Positions 24,165-33,373 of a DNA stretch of 64,000 nucleotides are shown here, piece after piece. Position numbers and translations under genes: made by a program. The stretch is from Streptomyces caelestis (lineage in GTDB: Bacteria; Actinomycetota; Actinomycetes; Streptomycetales; Streptomycetaceae): assembly GCF_001279005.1 (NCBI RefSeq), contig NZ_LGCN01000132.1:149469-213468 (forward strand), in the 5' to 3' direction. Numbering within the stretch: the stretch's first letter is position 1; each line of letters begins with the position of its first letter. The notes under the pieces were generated by a model. That model was not told the origin of the DNA. It ran no database searches and saw nothing but the letters and a program-made list of their open reading frames with translations.

Positions 24165-25709
24165 GTGCTCAAGCGATGGTGGACCTTGTGCGTGGTGTCG
24201 GTGGGCAGCTTCATGCTGCTCCTCGACGTCACGATCGTGAACATCGCACTACCCGACATCGAGGAGGCGCTCGACGCGTCCCTCACCGATCTGCAGTGGG
24301 TGGTGGCCGCCTACGCCGTCGCACTGTCGGCCGCCCTGCTCACGGCGGGGTCGCTCGCCGACCGGTTCGGCAGACGAGCCGTCTTCTCCTGGGGGATGGC
24401 CGTCTTCACCCTCGCGTCCCTGCTGTGCGGGGTCGCCCAGAACCCCCTGATGCTCAATCTGGCGCGGGTGCTGCAAGGGATCGGCGGCGCCGCCCTGCTG
24501 GCCACGTCCCTGGCGCTGCTGGCCGCCGCCTACCCGGACAACAAGGACCGCCACGTGGCGCTCGCCGTCTGGGGCGCGGTCAGCGGCGCCGCCCTGGCCG
24601 TGGGACCGCTCGCCGGCGGGATCCTCGTGGAGGGCGTGGGCTGGCGGTGGATCTTTCTGGTCAATCTTCCGGTCGGGATCCTGGCCCTCGTCGCCACCGT
24701 CCTGCGCGTCGACGAGTCCCGCGCGGAGCGGCCGGGCGCCATCGACTGGCCCGGCTTCCTCACCCTCGGCACCGCCCTGGGCACGCTCTCCTTCGCCCTG
24801 CTGCGGGCCAACGAGGAGGGGTGGGGCAGCACCCCGGTGGTCAGTGCGTTCATCGTCTCGGGCGTCTCCCTCGTCGTCTTCGTCGTCATCGAACGGGTCC
24901 GGCGCGACCCCATGCTGCCGGGTGAGCTGTTCGAGAAGATCACCACCACGGGCGCCGCGCTGGGCGTACTGGCCATGAGCACGACGGCGTTCGCCCTGCT
25001 CCTGTACATCACCCTGTACCTGCAGACGGTGCTGGGCCACGAACCACTGGCCGCGGGGCTGCGGCTGCTGCCGCTGACCCTCTCCATCTTCGTGGCGTCC
25101 GCGGCGGCGGCCCGCCTGGGGACCCTGTTGCCGGCCCGCTGGCTGGTCTCCGCGGGCCTGGCCTGCATCGGTACGGGACTGCTGCTCATGGGCGGCATCT
25201 CCGTCTCGGACGACTGGACGGGCCTGCTCGCCGGTCAGCTGGTCACCGGTCTCGGTGTCGGCCTGGTCAACCCCAACGTGGTCGCCGCCGCGATGGGCGC
25301 GGTCGAGCCGGCCCGGGTCGGCGTCGCCTCCGGGCTGAGCAACACCTGCCGCTCCCTGGGGATCGCCGTGGGGGTGGCCACGCTCGGCTCCGTCTTCGCC
25401 GACCGGGTGCGGGACGGCGTCCACGACGCACTGGTGGGCACCCCGCTGGAGGCCCGGGCCGGCGAACTCGGCCACGCGGTGGCCTCCGGGCAGGTCGGTC
25501 CCGTGCTCGCGCAGCTGCCCGGGGAGCAGCGCGGGGTGTTCGCCGGGGCGGCGCAGGGCGCGTTCGTCGACGGCCTCAACTCGATCCTGACCGTCTCCGC
25601 GGTGGTGGCCTTCGTGGGGGCGGTCGTCGTCCTCCCCCTGATCCGCGGCCGCGACCTCGTCACCACCGGGCCCGACGGCGAGCCCCTTCCGATCGCCGCG
25701 GGGCACTGA
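24165..25709 (+). CDS. DHA2-type MFS exporter of the polyketide locus
   Basis: 514 residues, 14 hydrophobic spans. Opens with VGSFMLLLDVTIVNIALPDI, motif A AGSLADRFGRR and the motif C-like region GPLAGGILVEGVGWRW. Start GTG 24165 with GGGAGG upstream. It is the self-resistance/export candidate for the cluster product. The FAD monooxygenase gene follows after 33 bases and is probably co-transcribed. The 44-bp palindrome in front points to repression by a TetR protein released by the product or an intermediate. Confidence 0.93.
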   Translation: MLKRWWTLCVVSVGSFMLLLDVTIVNIALPDIEEALDASLTDLQWVVAAYAVALSAALLTAGSLADRFGRRAVFSWGMAVFTLASLLCGVAQNPLMLNLARVLQGIGGAALLATSLALLAAAYPDNKDRHVALAVWGAVSGAALAVGPLAGGILVEGVGWRWIFLVNLPVGILALVATVLRVDESRAERPGAIDWPGFLTLGTALGTLSFALLRANEEGWGSTPVVSAFIVSGVSLVVFVVIERVRRDPMLPGELFEKITTTGAALGVLAMSTTAFALLLYITLYLQTVLGHEPLAAGLRLLPLTLSIFVASAAAARLGTLLPARWLVSAGLACIGTGLLLMGGISVSDDWTGLLAGQLVTGLGVGLVNPNVVAAAMGAVEPARVGVASGLSNTCRSLGIAVGVATLGSVFADRVRDGVHDALVGTPLEARAGELGHAVASGQVGPVLAQLPGEQRGVFAGAAQGAFVDGLNSILTVSAVVAFVGAVVVLPLIRGRDLVTTGPDGEPLPIAAGH

Positions 25710-25742
25710 TCCCCGCGCCACCGTCAACCACAGGAGCAGACT

Positions 25743-26942
25743 GTGCAGACCCTGACCAGCCGGTGCGTCGTCGTCGGCGGTGGCCCCGCGGGCATGATGG
25801 CGGGCCTGCTGCTCGCCCGGCAGGGCGTGGACGTGACCGTCCTCGAGAAACACGGTGATTTTCTGCGGGACTTCCGCGGGGACACGGTGCACCCGTCGAC
25901 CCTGCGGATCATCGAGGAACTGGGGATGATCGACGAGTTCCTGCGGATCCCGCACAGCAAGGTCAGCACCATCACCGTGCAGACGCCCGCGGGCCCCACC
26001 GTCTTCGCCGACTTCGCGAGGATCCGCGGCACCCACCCGTACATCGCGTTCATGCCGCAGTGGGACGTCCTCGACTTCCTCGCGCGCAAGGGCCGGGAAC
26101 TGGACACGTTCCGGCTGCTCCAGAAGGCCGAGGCCACCGGGGTGGTCCGGGAGGGAGACCGGGTCCGCGGGGTGCGGGCCGTGACGCCGGACGGGCCCCT
26201 GGAGGTCCGGGCGGACCTCGTGCTCGCCGCCGACGGCCGGCACTCCGCCATGCGCCGGTCCGTCGGGCTGCCCGTCTCGGCGTCCGCGGCGCCCATGGAC
26301 GTGCTCTGGTTCCGGCTGAGCCGAGAGCCGGGCGAGACCATGAGCTTCCTGCACACGGGTCCCGGCTTCGTCCTGGTCACCATCGACCGCGGTGAGTACT
26401 GGCAGATCGCCTACGTCATCCCGCAGGGCGCCTACGAGACGGTCCGCGCGGAGGGCCTGGACCGGCTGCACGCCGACGTGGCCTCCGTGCACGGGCCGTT
26501 CGCCGCGCGGCTGGGCCGGGAGATCACCGACTGGGACCACGTGAAGCTGCTGAGCGTGCGCGTCGACAGGCTGCGCACCTGGCACCGGCCGGGGCTGCTG
26601 TGCATCGGCGACGCCGCCCACGCGATGTCGCCGGCGGGCGGGGTGGGCATCAACCTGGCCGTGCAGGACGCCGTGGCCGCCGCGCGGATGCTCGGTCCGG
26701 TGCTGCGTGCCGGCCGCACCCCCGACCGGCGCGAGCTGGCCGCGGTCCAGCGCCGCCGTTCCCTGCCGGTGCGGGCGGTGCAGACGGCCCAGGTGCACAT
26801 GCTGGCCGACCTGTACCCCAAGGACCGCAGGACCACGGTGGAACGCCCCCTGGCCGCCCGCGTCGTCCGCCGCTTCCCCTTCCTGACCCGCTGGACGGCC
26901 CAGTTCATCGGCGTCGGCCTGCGCCCGGAGCACGTGGACTGA
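25743..26942 (+). CDS. FAD-dependent aromatic monooxygenase (PF01494)
   Basis: 399 residues, class A flavoprotein hydroxylase. GGGPAGMMAG near residue 12 binds the ADP part of FAD, the DG motif appears in VLAADGRHSAMRRS and the GD motif in LLCIGDAAHAMSPAGGVGIN. In type II polyketide pathways such enzymes hydroxylate or oxidatively rearrange the aromatic core with NAD(P)H and oxygen. It is the only oxygenase in the locus. GTG start at 25743 with AGGAGCA ahead. Cytoplasmic. Confidence 0.93.
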   Translation: MQTLTSRCVVVGGGPAGMMAGLLLARQGVDVTVLEKHGDFLRDFRGDTVHPSTLRIIEELGMIDEFLRIPHSKVSTITVQTPAGPTVFADFARIRGTHPYIAFMPQWDVLDFLARKGRELDTFRLLQKAEATGVVREGDRVRGVRAVTPDGPLEVRADLVLAADGRHSAMRRSVGLPVSASAAPMDVLWFRLSREPGETMSFLHTGPGFVLVTIDRGEYWQIAYVIPQGAYETVRAEGLDRLHADVASVHGPFAARLGREITDWDHVKLLSVRVDRLRTWHRPGLLCIGDAAHAMSPAGGVGINLAVQDAVAAARMLGPVLRAGRTPDRRELAAVQRRRSLPVRAVQTAQVHMLADLYPKDRRTTVERPLAARVVRRFPFLTRWTAQFIGVGLRPEHVD

Positions 26943-27118
26943 CGCGGTGCGGGGTGTCGGACGGCCAGGGGCGCCGCCGGGGAGGGAGTCGACGGGCAGG
27001 GGCGCGAGCGGCCGCCTCGGCGGTGCCGGCGGTGCGGCCGGACGGACCGGGGCACGGGCCGGGCACGAGCGTCCGCGACGACGGCCTCGCCGGGCGTGGG
27101 GGGCCGGACACGCCGTGC

Positions 27119-27156
27119 GGTCCCGTGGGCCGGCCGCGGGGCCGGTCCACGGGACC
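27119..27156. terminator. bidirectional terminator between monooxygenase and TetR genes
   Basis: Ten perfect outer pairs (GGTCCCGTGG / complement) extended by seven inner pairs with one mismatch around a GCGG loop; lies between convergent genes ending at 26942 and 27160. Confidence 0.85.
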
Positions 27157-27159
27157 GCC

Positions 27160-27747
27160 TCAGGCGCGGATCGACGGCCAGACGACGTCCAGGACCCGGT
27201 CGGCCCAGTCGGACGGCGGGGTGCCCTGGGTGACGGAGCGGGCTATGTAGGAGCCCGCCAGCATGCTCACCACCGTCTCGTGGTCCACGCCGGCCCGCAG
27301 TTCCCCCTCCGCCTCCCCCGCGCGCAGCGTTCCGAGCATGACGTCCAGGCGGGGACGCAGAATGGTCTCGCGGAAGGCGCGGGTGAATTCCGGGTCCTCG
27401 TCGCCGTGCAATACCGCGGCGAGGGCCCGCAGCCCCACCACGTCCTCGAGACCGCGCCTGAATTGCTCAAGCAAATTCAGTAGTCTTTCCCGGACCGGGA
27501 TTCCCACCGGCGGCTCGGGAATGTCCTCCACGAAGGCCAGGGAGGAACGCAGCAGCTCGTAACGGTTCCTGTAACGCCGGTAGATCGTGGTCTTCGCGAC
27601 CCCGGAACGCTGGGCCACGGCCTCCACGGTGACTCCCGTCGGCCCTCTCTCCCGCAACAACGCGAGTGCCGCGAGGACGATCTCCCTGGACACTTCCGCA
27701 CTGCGCGGCCTTCCCGGAGCCGACCGCGTTTTTTCTCCCTGAACCAT
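27160..27747 (-). CDS. TetR family repressor of the polyketide locus
   Basis: 195 residues. N-terminal HTH: IVLAALALLRERGPTGVTVEAVAQRSGVAKTTIYRRYRNRYELL (about 25-68), preceded by a basic arm (SAPGRPRSAEVSR). The C-terminal ligand domain is of the TetR_C type with WADRVLDVVWPSI at the end. Located 19 bases after the acyltransferase gene, last in the leftward operon, but with its own TATAAT. Likely target is the 44-bp palindrome before the exporter gene. Confidence 0.92.
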   Translation of the reverse strand: MVQGEKTRSAPGRPRSAEVSREIVLAALALLRERGPTGVTVEAVAQRSGVAKTTIYRRYRNRYELLRSSLAFVEDIPEPPVGIPVRERLLNLLEQFRRGLEDVVGLRALAAVLHGDEDPEFTRAFRETILRPRLDVMLGTLRAGEAEGELRAGVDHETVVSMLAGSYIARSVTQGTPPSDWADRVLDVVWPSIRA

Positions 27748-27754
27748 TCCGCGG

Positions 27755-27760
27755 ATTATA
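27755..27760 (-). promoter_or_regulatory. consensus -10 (TATAAT) before tetR
   Basis: A perfect TATAAT on the minus strand in the 19-base gap after the acyltransferase gene, 7 bases before the tetR ATG, so the transcript would be leaderless. No good -35 hexamer is seen at 16-18 bases. Confidence 0.4.
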
Positions 27761-27766
27761 ACTGCG

Positions 27767-29038
27767 TCAAGGGGCCGGACGGACCCCCGCGCCGACCGCG
27801 GACCGGCTCACCGGCGTCCCGGCCGTGTACAGCCGGCCGAGGGCGTCCAGCATCGTCCCCGTGCCGTCGGTACTGCGGCCCAGCGACGCCGGCCAGGAAC
27901 GTCCGCCGCCCGGCAGACAGCGGGCGCCGAGCCCCACCAGCGCCCGTCCCGGCCCGAGTTCCAGGAAGGCGCGCACCCCCATCGCGTCCACCGCGCGGAT
28001 CGCGTCCAGGAAGCGCACCGGACCGCGCATGTGCCGCCCCCAGTACGCCGGGGTGAGCTGTCCGGCCTCCACGGGCCGCCCGGTGACGGTGGAGACGAAG
28101 GGCACGCGGGGAGCACCGGGGCGCACCCCCTTCGCGGCGGCGGTCAGTTCGCCGAGCGCCGGTTCCTGGAGCGGCGAGTGCAGGCCCGCCGGCACCGGGA
28201 GCCTGCTGACCCGGGTTCCCGAGGCGCCCAGCCGCTCCGTGATCCGGTCCAGGGTGGCGGCCCGCCCCGACAGCGACACCTCCCCCGGTGAGATGACCGC
28301 CGCGATCCCCACCGTCGGCTCGAAGTCCCCGAGCACGTCGAGTGCGGTGTGCTCGTCCAGGGCGACGACCGCCATCGCGCCGTCCGTGACCCGCTCCGCC
28401 AGGGTGATCTCCGTGCCGAGCAGCCGTACCGCGTCCTCCATCCGGAGCGCGCCCGCGCAGGCGGCGGCCGCGTACTCGCCGGAGCTGAAGCCGAGCACCG
28501 CCGCGGGCTCGACGCCCCTGCTGCGCCACAGCTCGGCGAGGGCCGTGCTCACGCAGAAGGTGCCGAGCGCGCCGTGTGCCGTCCGGTGCACGACGTGGGG
28601 CTCCGCGTCGGGGTGGAGAAGCCGCTGCAACGGCGTCGAGACGAACGGCCGGGCCGCCTCCGCGCAGCGGTCGAACGTCTCCCGGTACACCCGCTCGGTG
28701 CGGTACAGCCCCTGCCCCATGCCCGCGAACTGCGCGCCCTGGCCGCTGAAGAGGAACGCGACGCGCGCGTCCCTCCCGGCGACCCCGGTGCGCACCTCGC
28801 GGACCGTCTCCCCGGCCAGGTGGGCGTCGAGGCGGGCGGCGACCTCCTCGGCGGTGCGTCCGGTGACGCTCAGCCGGTGGGCGGCGTGCGGGCCGTCGGC
28901 GGCGCGTGCGCACACCTCCGGCAGCGAAGGGCCGCCGGGCCGCGTCAGCCGGGCCGCGGTGTCACGTGCGAGGCCGGCCAGCTCCTCGGCGCCGGGAGCG
29001 GACAGGAGGAGCAGGCGGGTGCCGTGGTCCGCGTTCAT
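27767..29038 (-). CDS. discrete acyltransferase, type-I-PKS-like (malonyl/acyl-CoA:ACP)
   Basis: 423 residues. The first 90 residues (LLLLSAPGAEELAGLARDTA...) look like the KS-AT linker of modular type I synthases; the AT proper starts FLFSGQGAQFAGMGQG. The nucleophile Ser185 is in GFSSGEY (usual GHSxGE) and His287 in AGLHSPL. The specificity tetrad is AGLH, neither HAFH (malonyl) nor YASH (methylmalonyl), so the substrate is open. ATG overlaps the cyclase stop by four bases. It probably loads the cluster ACP with an extender or starter unit, unusual because most type II systems borrow the fatty-acid FabD. Confidence 0.88.
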   Translation of the reverse strand: MNADHGTRLLLLSAPGAEELAGLARDTAARLTRPGGPSLPEVCARAADGPHAAHRLSVTGRTAEEVAARLDAHLAGETVREVRTGVAGRDARVAFLFSGQGAQFAGMGQGLYRTERVYRETFDRCAEAARPFVSTPLQRLLHPDAEPHVVHRTAHGALGTFCVSTALAELWRSRGVEPAAVLGFSSGEYAAAACAGALRMEDAVRLLGTEITLAERVTDGAMAVVALDEHTALDVLGDFEPTVGIAAVISPGEVSLSGRAATLDRITERLGASGTRVSRLPVPAGLHSPLQEPALGELTAAAKGVRPGAPRVPFVSTVTGRPVEAGQLTPAYWGRHMRGPVRFLDAIRAVDAMGVRAFLELGPGRALVGLGARCLPGGGRSWPASLGRSTDGTGTMLDALGRLYTAGTPVSRSAVGAGVRPAP

Positions 29039-29874
29039 GGCCGCCGCTCCGTCCCCGGCTCCTCACCCGCGCGGTCCGTCTCGGCCACCGCCCGGCACCA
29101 GGCCGCGCCCGCGTCGGCCAGGGCCACGGGGAAGGCCGTGAAGGTGAAGGGTCCCTCGGGGATCTCCCGGAGCCGGGCGAGCCCTTCGATCTGCACGAAC
29201 TCCCTGCGCCTGCCGTGCATGTGGGCGGGCCACAGGACATCGCGGTCCCCCGAGGAGTAGTAGCGCTCGACCATGTCCCGGGGAGGCCCGTCGAAGCTCC
29301 AGCAGTCCGTGCCGAGGACCTTCACACCGAGGTCCAGCAGGTGGTCGACGGCCCCGGGGGTGATCGCCGTGGACCGCGTGTGGTACTCGGGCGTGCCCAG
29401 ACGCAGATCGGAATCGGTGCGGAAGAGCACCACGGTTCCGGGCCCGACGCGTGCGCCGGAGTCCGCCAGCGCCTCCTTGGCGTCGGCCGCGGTCACCTTG
29501 TCCCCGCAGGCCCGGACGTCCAGCACGACCCCGGGTCCGCGGAACCACTCCAGGGGCAGGTCCATGACCTTCCTGGCGGGGCGCCCCTCGCACTCGGGCC
29601 CGTAGTGGAAGGGCGCGTCCACGTGCGTGCCCTGGTGCACGGACATGCGGTAGAACTCGTTGGACAGGAAGCAGCCGTCCGGCAGGTCGTGGGGGCGCAG
29701 CCGGCGGCGGCCGGTCAGCCACCGCCAGTGGTTGACCAGCCGGTCCCTGCGGCTGTCGCCGGGCAACGCCCGTATGCGGCGGGAGAGGTGGCGGATGCCG
29801 TCCCGGTGGAGCCACTGCTCGAACTCGACCCCGGGGGCGCGGCGGCTGACGGGGATGCTCAGGTCGACGTACAC
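29035..29874 (-). CDS. cyclase family protein (PF04199), polyketide ring cyclase
   Basis: 279 residues. Metal-site motif HQGTHVDAPFHY (about residue 85) is diagnostic for the cyclase/kynurenine-formamidase-like family, and GVKVLGTDCWSFDGP is the second conserved block. Members in aromatic type II pathways (for example OxyN, MtmX) act on later ring closures or aldol steps. Start GTG 29874 with GAGGAG six bases ahead. Upstream gene ends 27 bases earlier; downstream acyltransferase is coupled by ATGA. Confidence 0.88.
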   Translation of the reverse strand: MYVDLSIPVSRRAPGVEFEQWLHRDGIRHLSRRIRALPGDSRRDRLVNHWRWLTGRRRLRPHDLPDGCFLSNEFYRMSVHQGTHVDAPFHYGPECEGRPARKVMDLPLEWFRGPGVVLDVRACGDKVTAADAKEALADSGARVGPGTVVLFRTDSDLRLGTPEYHTRSTAITPGAVDHLLDLGVKVLGTDCWSFDGPPRDMVERYYSSGDRDVLWPAHMHGRRREFVQIEGLARLREIPEGPFTFTAFPVALADAGAAWCRAVAETDRAGEEPGTERRP

Positions 29875-29901
29875 GACTACTCCTCACTCAGTGCGTGTCA
29901 C

Positions 29902-30420
29902 TCAGTGCGTGCGCCGGTGCGCGGCCCGGCGGCCGGTGGTCCTCGCGGTGCCGGGGATCCACCCGGGCACCGCGCGCCGGTAGGCGGCGTACTGCTCCCC
30001 GAAGGCCGCCCGCAGTCCCGGCTCCTCGATCCGGACGGTGGTCACGCAGGACACGGTCAGGACGAACGCGGCCCAGACCAGGACGGCCGTCGCGGACCAC
30101 AGCAGGGCCTCACCGGCCAGGAGCAGGGTCATCCCGGCGGCCATGGGGTTCCGGATCACCCCGTACCAGCCCGACCGGACCAGTCGCTCGGGCGGGCGGT
30201 CGCCCAGGGGGGTGGGCTGGCGCAGGTAGACGCGGTCCACGGCGTCCGCGGTCATCCAGGCGCCGAGCAGGGCCAGGACGAGCCCGGCGGTCGCACGGAG
30301 CCCGTCCGCGCCCGGCGGCGGGGGGCCCGGCAGCCACAGGCCGAGCGCCGCGGGGACCGCGCCGGCCACCACGAGGGGGATCAGCAGGGGTTCCGCGCGC
30401 AGGGTCCGTGGGCGGTTCAC
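29902..30420 (-). CDS. ICMT/PEMT-like integral membrane methyltransferase
   Basis: 172 residues, four to five hydrophobic spans. The C-terminal block VRSGWYGVIRNPMAAGMTLL plus EEPGLRAAFGEQYAAYRRAVPGWIP is the isoprenylcysteine carboxyl methyltransferase/PEMT signature that binds SAM at the membrane face. Start GTG 30420 overlaps the kinase stop (GTGA). It would add a methyl group, perhaps to a carboxylate or amine of the product during export; substrate inferred only from operon membership. A 13-base direct repeat (29885-29897, 29899-29911) spans its stop codon. Confidence 0.85.
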   Translation of the reverse strand: MNRPRTLRAEPLLIPLVVAGAVPAALGLWLPGPPPPGADGLRATAGLVLALLGAWMTADAVDRVYLRQPTPLGDRPPERLVRSGWYGVIRNPMAAGMTLLLAGEALLWSATAVLVWAAFVLTVSCVTTVRIEEPGLRAAFGEQYAAYRRAVPGWIPGTARTTGRRAAHRRTH

Positions 30421-31400
30421 GGCAGGCTCCCGAGCACGGGGGCGAGGGCGGTCGCCGCACGTTCCCCGTAGGTGCCGCGCAGCCGGGCCGCCAGCGAGCG
30501 GGCGCTCACCGTGTACTCCTGGGTGCCGACCGACTCCAGGGCGAAGGAGGCGAGGACGCAGCCCAGCCGGGCCGCCGCCTCGACCGGGACGCCCCGGGCG
30601 ACGGCGGCGAGCATCCCGGCGCGCAGCGCGTCGCCCGCGCCGGTCGGTTCGACGGCCGTGACGTCGGGGACGGCGGGCACCACGACCGGCTCGTGGCCGG
30701 AGCGCTCGACGAGCACCCCGGCGGCGCCGAGCGTGGTCACCCAGGTCCCGACCCGTTCCAGGATGCTCCGGGCGGTCCAGCCGGTGCTCTCCTGGAGCAG
30801 CGCCGACTCGTACTCGTTGGTGAACAGCCAGCGGGCGTCCGTCAGCAGGAACTGCGCGTCCGCGCGGTTCAGGCGGGCGATCTGCTGCGAGGGGTCGGCG
30901 ATGAACGGCAGTGCGGCGGTGCGGCACTCCTCGGTGTGCCGGAGCATCGCCGCCGGGTCGTTCGGCGAGACGACCACGAGGTCGAGCGGCCCGGCCCGCT
31001 CGGCCACCTCGTGCAGCGAGATGGTGCAGGCCGCCGCCATGGCCCCGGGGTGGAAGGCGCCGATCTGGTTGTGGTCGGCGTCGGTCGTGCAGACGAACCG
31101 TGCCGTGTGCCCGCCGGGCACGACGAGCACGGAGTCGGTGTCGACGCCGTGCTGCTTCAGCCACACCTGGTAGTCGGTGAAGTCGGGCCCGACCGCGCCC
31201 ACGAGCAGGGGCGTCAGGCCCAGGCGGCCGAGGCCCAGGGCGATGTTGGCGGCGACCCCGCCGCGCCGGATCTCCAGCCGGTCGCACAGGAACGACAGGG
31301 AGACGCTGTGCAGCCGGTCGGGCACCAGTTGTTCGGTGAAGCGGCCCGGGAAGAACATGAGGTGGTCCACCGCGATGGACCCGGTGACGGCGATGCGCAC
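30417..31400 (-). CDS. PfkB family kinase, adenosine-kinase-like
   Basis: 327 residues. PfkB features: N-terminal GSIAVDHLMFFPGRF, the GGVAANIALGLGRLG substrate motif and the C-terminal anion-hole motif EPTGAGDALRAGML (about 250-263). The pattern is close to actinobacterial adenosine kinases and general carbohydrate kinases. Directly downstream of metK in a methyltransferase-rich operon, conversion of adenosine (from S-adenosylhomocysteine) to AMP is the most sensible role. GTG start with AGGAGG about 8 bases ahead. A sugar substrate is the alternative. Confidence 0.87.
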   Translation of the reverse strand: MRIAVTGSIAVDHLMFFPGRFTEQLVPDRLHSVSLSFLCDRLEIRRGGVAANIALGLGRLGLTPLLVGAVGPDFTDYQVWLKQHGVDTDSVLVVPGGHTARFVCTTDADHNQIGAFHPGAMAAACTISLHEVAERAGPLDLVVVSPNDPAAMLRHTEECRTAALPFIADPSQQIARLNRADAQFLLTDARWLFTNEYESALLQESTGWTARSILERVGTWVTTLGAAGVLVERSGHEPVVVPAVPDVTAVEPTGAGDALRAGMLAAVARGVPVEAAARLGCVLASFALESVGTQEYTVSARSLAARLRGTYGERAATALAPVLGSLP

Positions 31401-31434
31401 CCTGGAGCCTCCTGAGGGGTTGCGGCGGTGCGGG

Positions 31435-32634
31435 TCAGACCCCGGCGGCCTGCCGGAGTTTGTCGGCCCGGTCGGTGACCTCCCAGGTGAATTCCGGGCC
31501 GGTGCGGCCGAAGTGCCCGTAGGCGGCGGTCCGGGAGTAGATCGGGCGCAGCAGGTCCAGATCGCGTACCAGGGCCCCCGGCCGCAGGTCGAACACCTCG
31601 GTGACGGCGCGCTGGACGGTGGCGACCGGCACGGTCTCGGTGCCGAAGCACTCCGTGAACAGGCCGACGGGGCGGGCGGCGCCGATGGCGTAGGCGACCT
31701 GCACCTCGCAGCGCGAGGCCAGGCCGGCCGCCACCACGTTCTTGGCGACCCAGCGCATCGCGTACGCCGCCGAGCGGTCCACCTTGGACGGGTCCTTGCC
31801 GGAGAAGGCGCCGCCGCCGTGCCGGGCCGTGCCGCCGTAGGTGTCGACGATGATCTTCCGGCCGGTGACGCCCGCGTCGCCCATCGGGCCGCCGACCTCG
31901 AAGCGGCCGGTCGGATTGACCAGCAGCCGCACCCCGGAGACGTCCAGGACGCCGGCCAGCGCGTGGAGTTCGGGAGCGAGGACGTGGGTGCGCAGGTCGG
32001 GGGCGAGGAGCGTGTCCAGGTCGATGTCGCGGGCGTGCTGGCTGGAGATGACGACCGTGTCCAGCCGGACCGGGCGGTCGCCGTCGTACTCGACGGTGAC
32101 CTGGGTCTTGCCGTCCGGGCGCAGGTAGGGGACCGTGCCGTCCTTGCGCACGTCGGACAGGCGCCTGGACAGCCGGTGGGCGAGGGTGATGGGCAGCGGC
32201 ATCAGTTCCGGCGTCTCGTCGCAGGCGAAGCCGAACATCAGCCCCTGGTCGCCGGCGCCGAGCCGGTCCAATGCGTCCGCGTGTCCCTCGATCCGCGACT
32301 CGTAGGCGTCCGACACGCCCCGGTCGATGTCGGGCGACTGCCGGCCGAGGGAGACGCTCACCCCGCAGCTCGCGCCGTCGAACCCCTTGGCGGAGGAGTC
32401 GTAGCCGATGGCGAGGATCCGTTCCCGGGCCACGGCGGCGACGTCGATCACGGCGCGGCTGGACACCTCGCCGGCGATGTGCACCTGACCGGTGGTCACG
32501 AGGGTCTCCACGGCCACCCGGGCGTCGCGGTCCCGGGCGAGCAGGGCGTCCAGGACCGCGTCGCTGATCTGGTCTGCGATCTTGTCGGGGTGTCCCTCGG
32601 TGACCGACTCCGACGTGAACAGGCGCCGGGTCAC
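31435..32634 (-). CDS. metK: S-adenosylmethionine synthetase
   Basis: 399 residues, usual MetK length. Contains [24 protein letters not shown] at the N-terminus, [15 protein letters not shown] in the middle, [23 protein letters not shown] (P-loop-like) and KIIVDTYGG. It makes SAM from methionine and ATP. Start GTG 32634 overlaps the aromatase stop (GTGA). Embedded between the aromatase/cyclase and PfkB kinase genes, it is a cluster-dedicated second copy supplying the three methyltransferases; the housekeeping metK is expected elsewhere. Confidence 0.96.
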   Translation of the reverse strand: MTRRLFTSESVTEGHPDKIADQISDAVLDALLARDRDARVAVETLVTTGQVHIAGEVSSRAVIDVAAVARERILAIGYDSSAKGFDGASCGVSVSLGRQSPDIDRGVSDAYESRIEGHADALDRLGAGDQGLMFGFACDETPELMPLPITLAHRLSRRLSDVRKDGTVPYLRPDGKTQVTVEYDGDRPVRLDTVVISSQHARDIDLDTLLAPDLRTHVLAPELHALAGVLDVSGVRLLVNPTGRFEVGGPMGDAGVTGRKIIVDTYGGTARHGGGAFSGKDPSKVDRSAAYAMRWVAKNVVAAGLASRCEVQVAYAIGAARPVGLFTECFGTETVPVATVQRAVTEVFDLRPGALVRDLDLLRPIYSRTAAYGHFGRTGPEFTWEVTDRADKLRQAAGV

Positions 32635-33083
32635 GGCCGTACGGCCCCGGACTCGATCTTCCGCTTGATGCCGGCCTGGTTGTGGCGGGTGTGGACGTTC
32701 ATCCGCTCCAGGACGGTCTCCAGCGGCACCTCGAACTTCTCGTCGAGTTCGAAGTCCTGGACCCAGGTCATCAGCGTGCCCTCCGGGACCTGCTGGTAGG
32801 TCCACCTCAGGTGCATGTACCGGAACGGGTACAGCGGGTCCCGCCGCTCGGCGACCGCGACGAGTTCGCGGTGGTCCAGGATGCGCCAGGAACGCCAGCT
32901 CGCGCCCTCGGCGTTGGTGAGCTCGAAGACGATCTCGCTCCAGCGGCCCTCGCGCTCCTGGGAGACGACCTTGGCGTTGCTGTACTCGTCGAAGATCTCC
33001 GACCAGCGGGCGATGTCGTTGGTGACGTCGAACACGTGCCCGGCGTCGGCCTCGATGACGATGCTGTTCTCGATGCGCGGCAC
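32631..33083 (-). CDS. TcmN-type polyketide aromatase/cyclase (SRPBCC)
   Basis: 150 residues, one START/SRPBCC domain. [70 protein letters not shown] and a C-terminal [11 protein letters not shown] match TcmN and WhiE-VI mono-domain aromatase/cyclases, which fold the nascent unreduced poly-beta-ketone and aromatise the first ring. Its presence, with no ketoreductase, predicts an unreduced aromatic scaffold. GTG start four bases after the ACP stop. Confidence 0.93.
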   Translation of the reverse strand: MPRIENSIVIEADAGHVFDVTNDIARWSEIFDEYSNAKVVSQEREGRWSEIVFELTNAEGASWRSWRILDHRELVAVAERRDPLYPFRYMHLRWTYQQVPEGTLMTWVQDFELDEKFEVPLETVLERMNVHTRHNQAGIKRKIESGAVRP

Positions 33084-33087
33084 GGTC

Positions 33088-33336
33088 TCATCCCCTTCCC
33101 GCGGCGGCCGGGAGCAGGCGCGTCACGCAGGCCACGAGATCGCCGAAGGTGGTGAACCCGCCCTCGGCCTCGGCGTCGATGTCGATTCCGAAGTGCTGTT
33201 CCAGGGCGACGAGGATCTCCACCAGTTCGGTCGAGTCGATGTCGAGGTCGCGGCCGAGGTCCCGGCCGTCCTCGAGGTCCTCGGCGTCGAACCCGATGCC
33301 CCGCAGGACGTCGACCACTTCTTCCCTAACGTTCAT
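33088..33336 (-). CDS. type II PKS acyl carrier protein
   Basis: 82 residues from ATG 33336 (an in-frame GTG 33357 or 33345 would add seven or three; AAGGAG lies 12 bases before the ATG and 3 before the inner GTG, so the start is unsettled). LGRDLDIDSTELVEILVALEQHFGIDI carries the phosphopantetheine Ser in DIDS. It tethers the growing chain for KS-alpha/CLF. The gene lies between acpS and the aromatase. Strongly acidic as expected for an ACP. Confidence 0.92.
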   Translation of the reverse strand: MNVREEVVDVLRGIGFDAEDLEDGRDLGRDLDIDSTELVEILVALEQHFGIDIDAEAEGGFTTFGDLVACVTRLLPAAAGRG

Positions 33337-33373
33337 CCGGCTCACTGACTCCTTCACTCGTTCTCGTCGCGTC

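Noticed and set aside
24249-26933. 894-codon open frame on the minus strand
   Set aside because: Antisense to the exporter and monooxygenase genes; no motif, low-complexity composition.
31435-32634. metK as the housekeeping copy
   Set aside because: It overlaps polyketide genes on both translational coupling and orientation; a pathway copy is more likely, though the rest of the genome is not visible.
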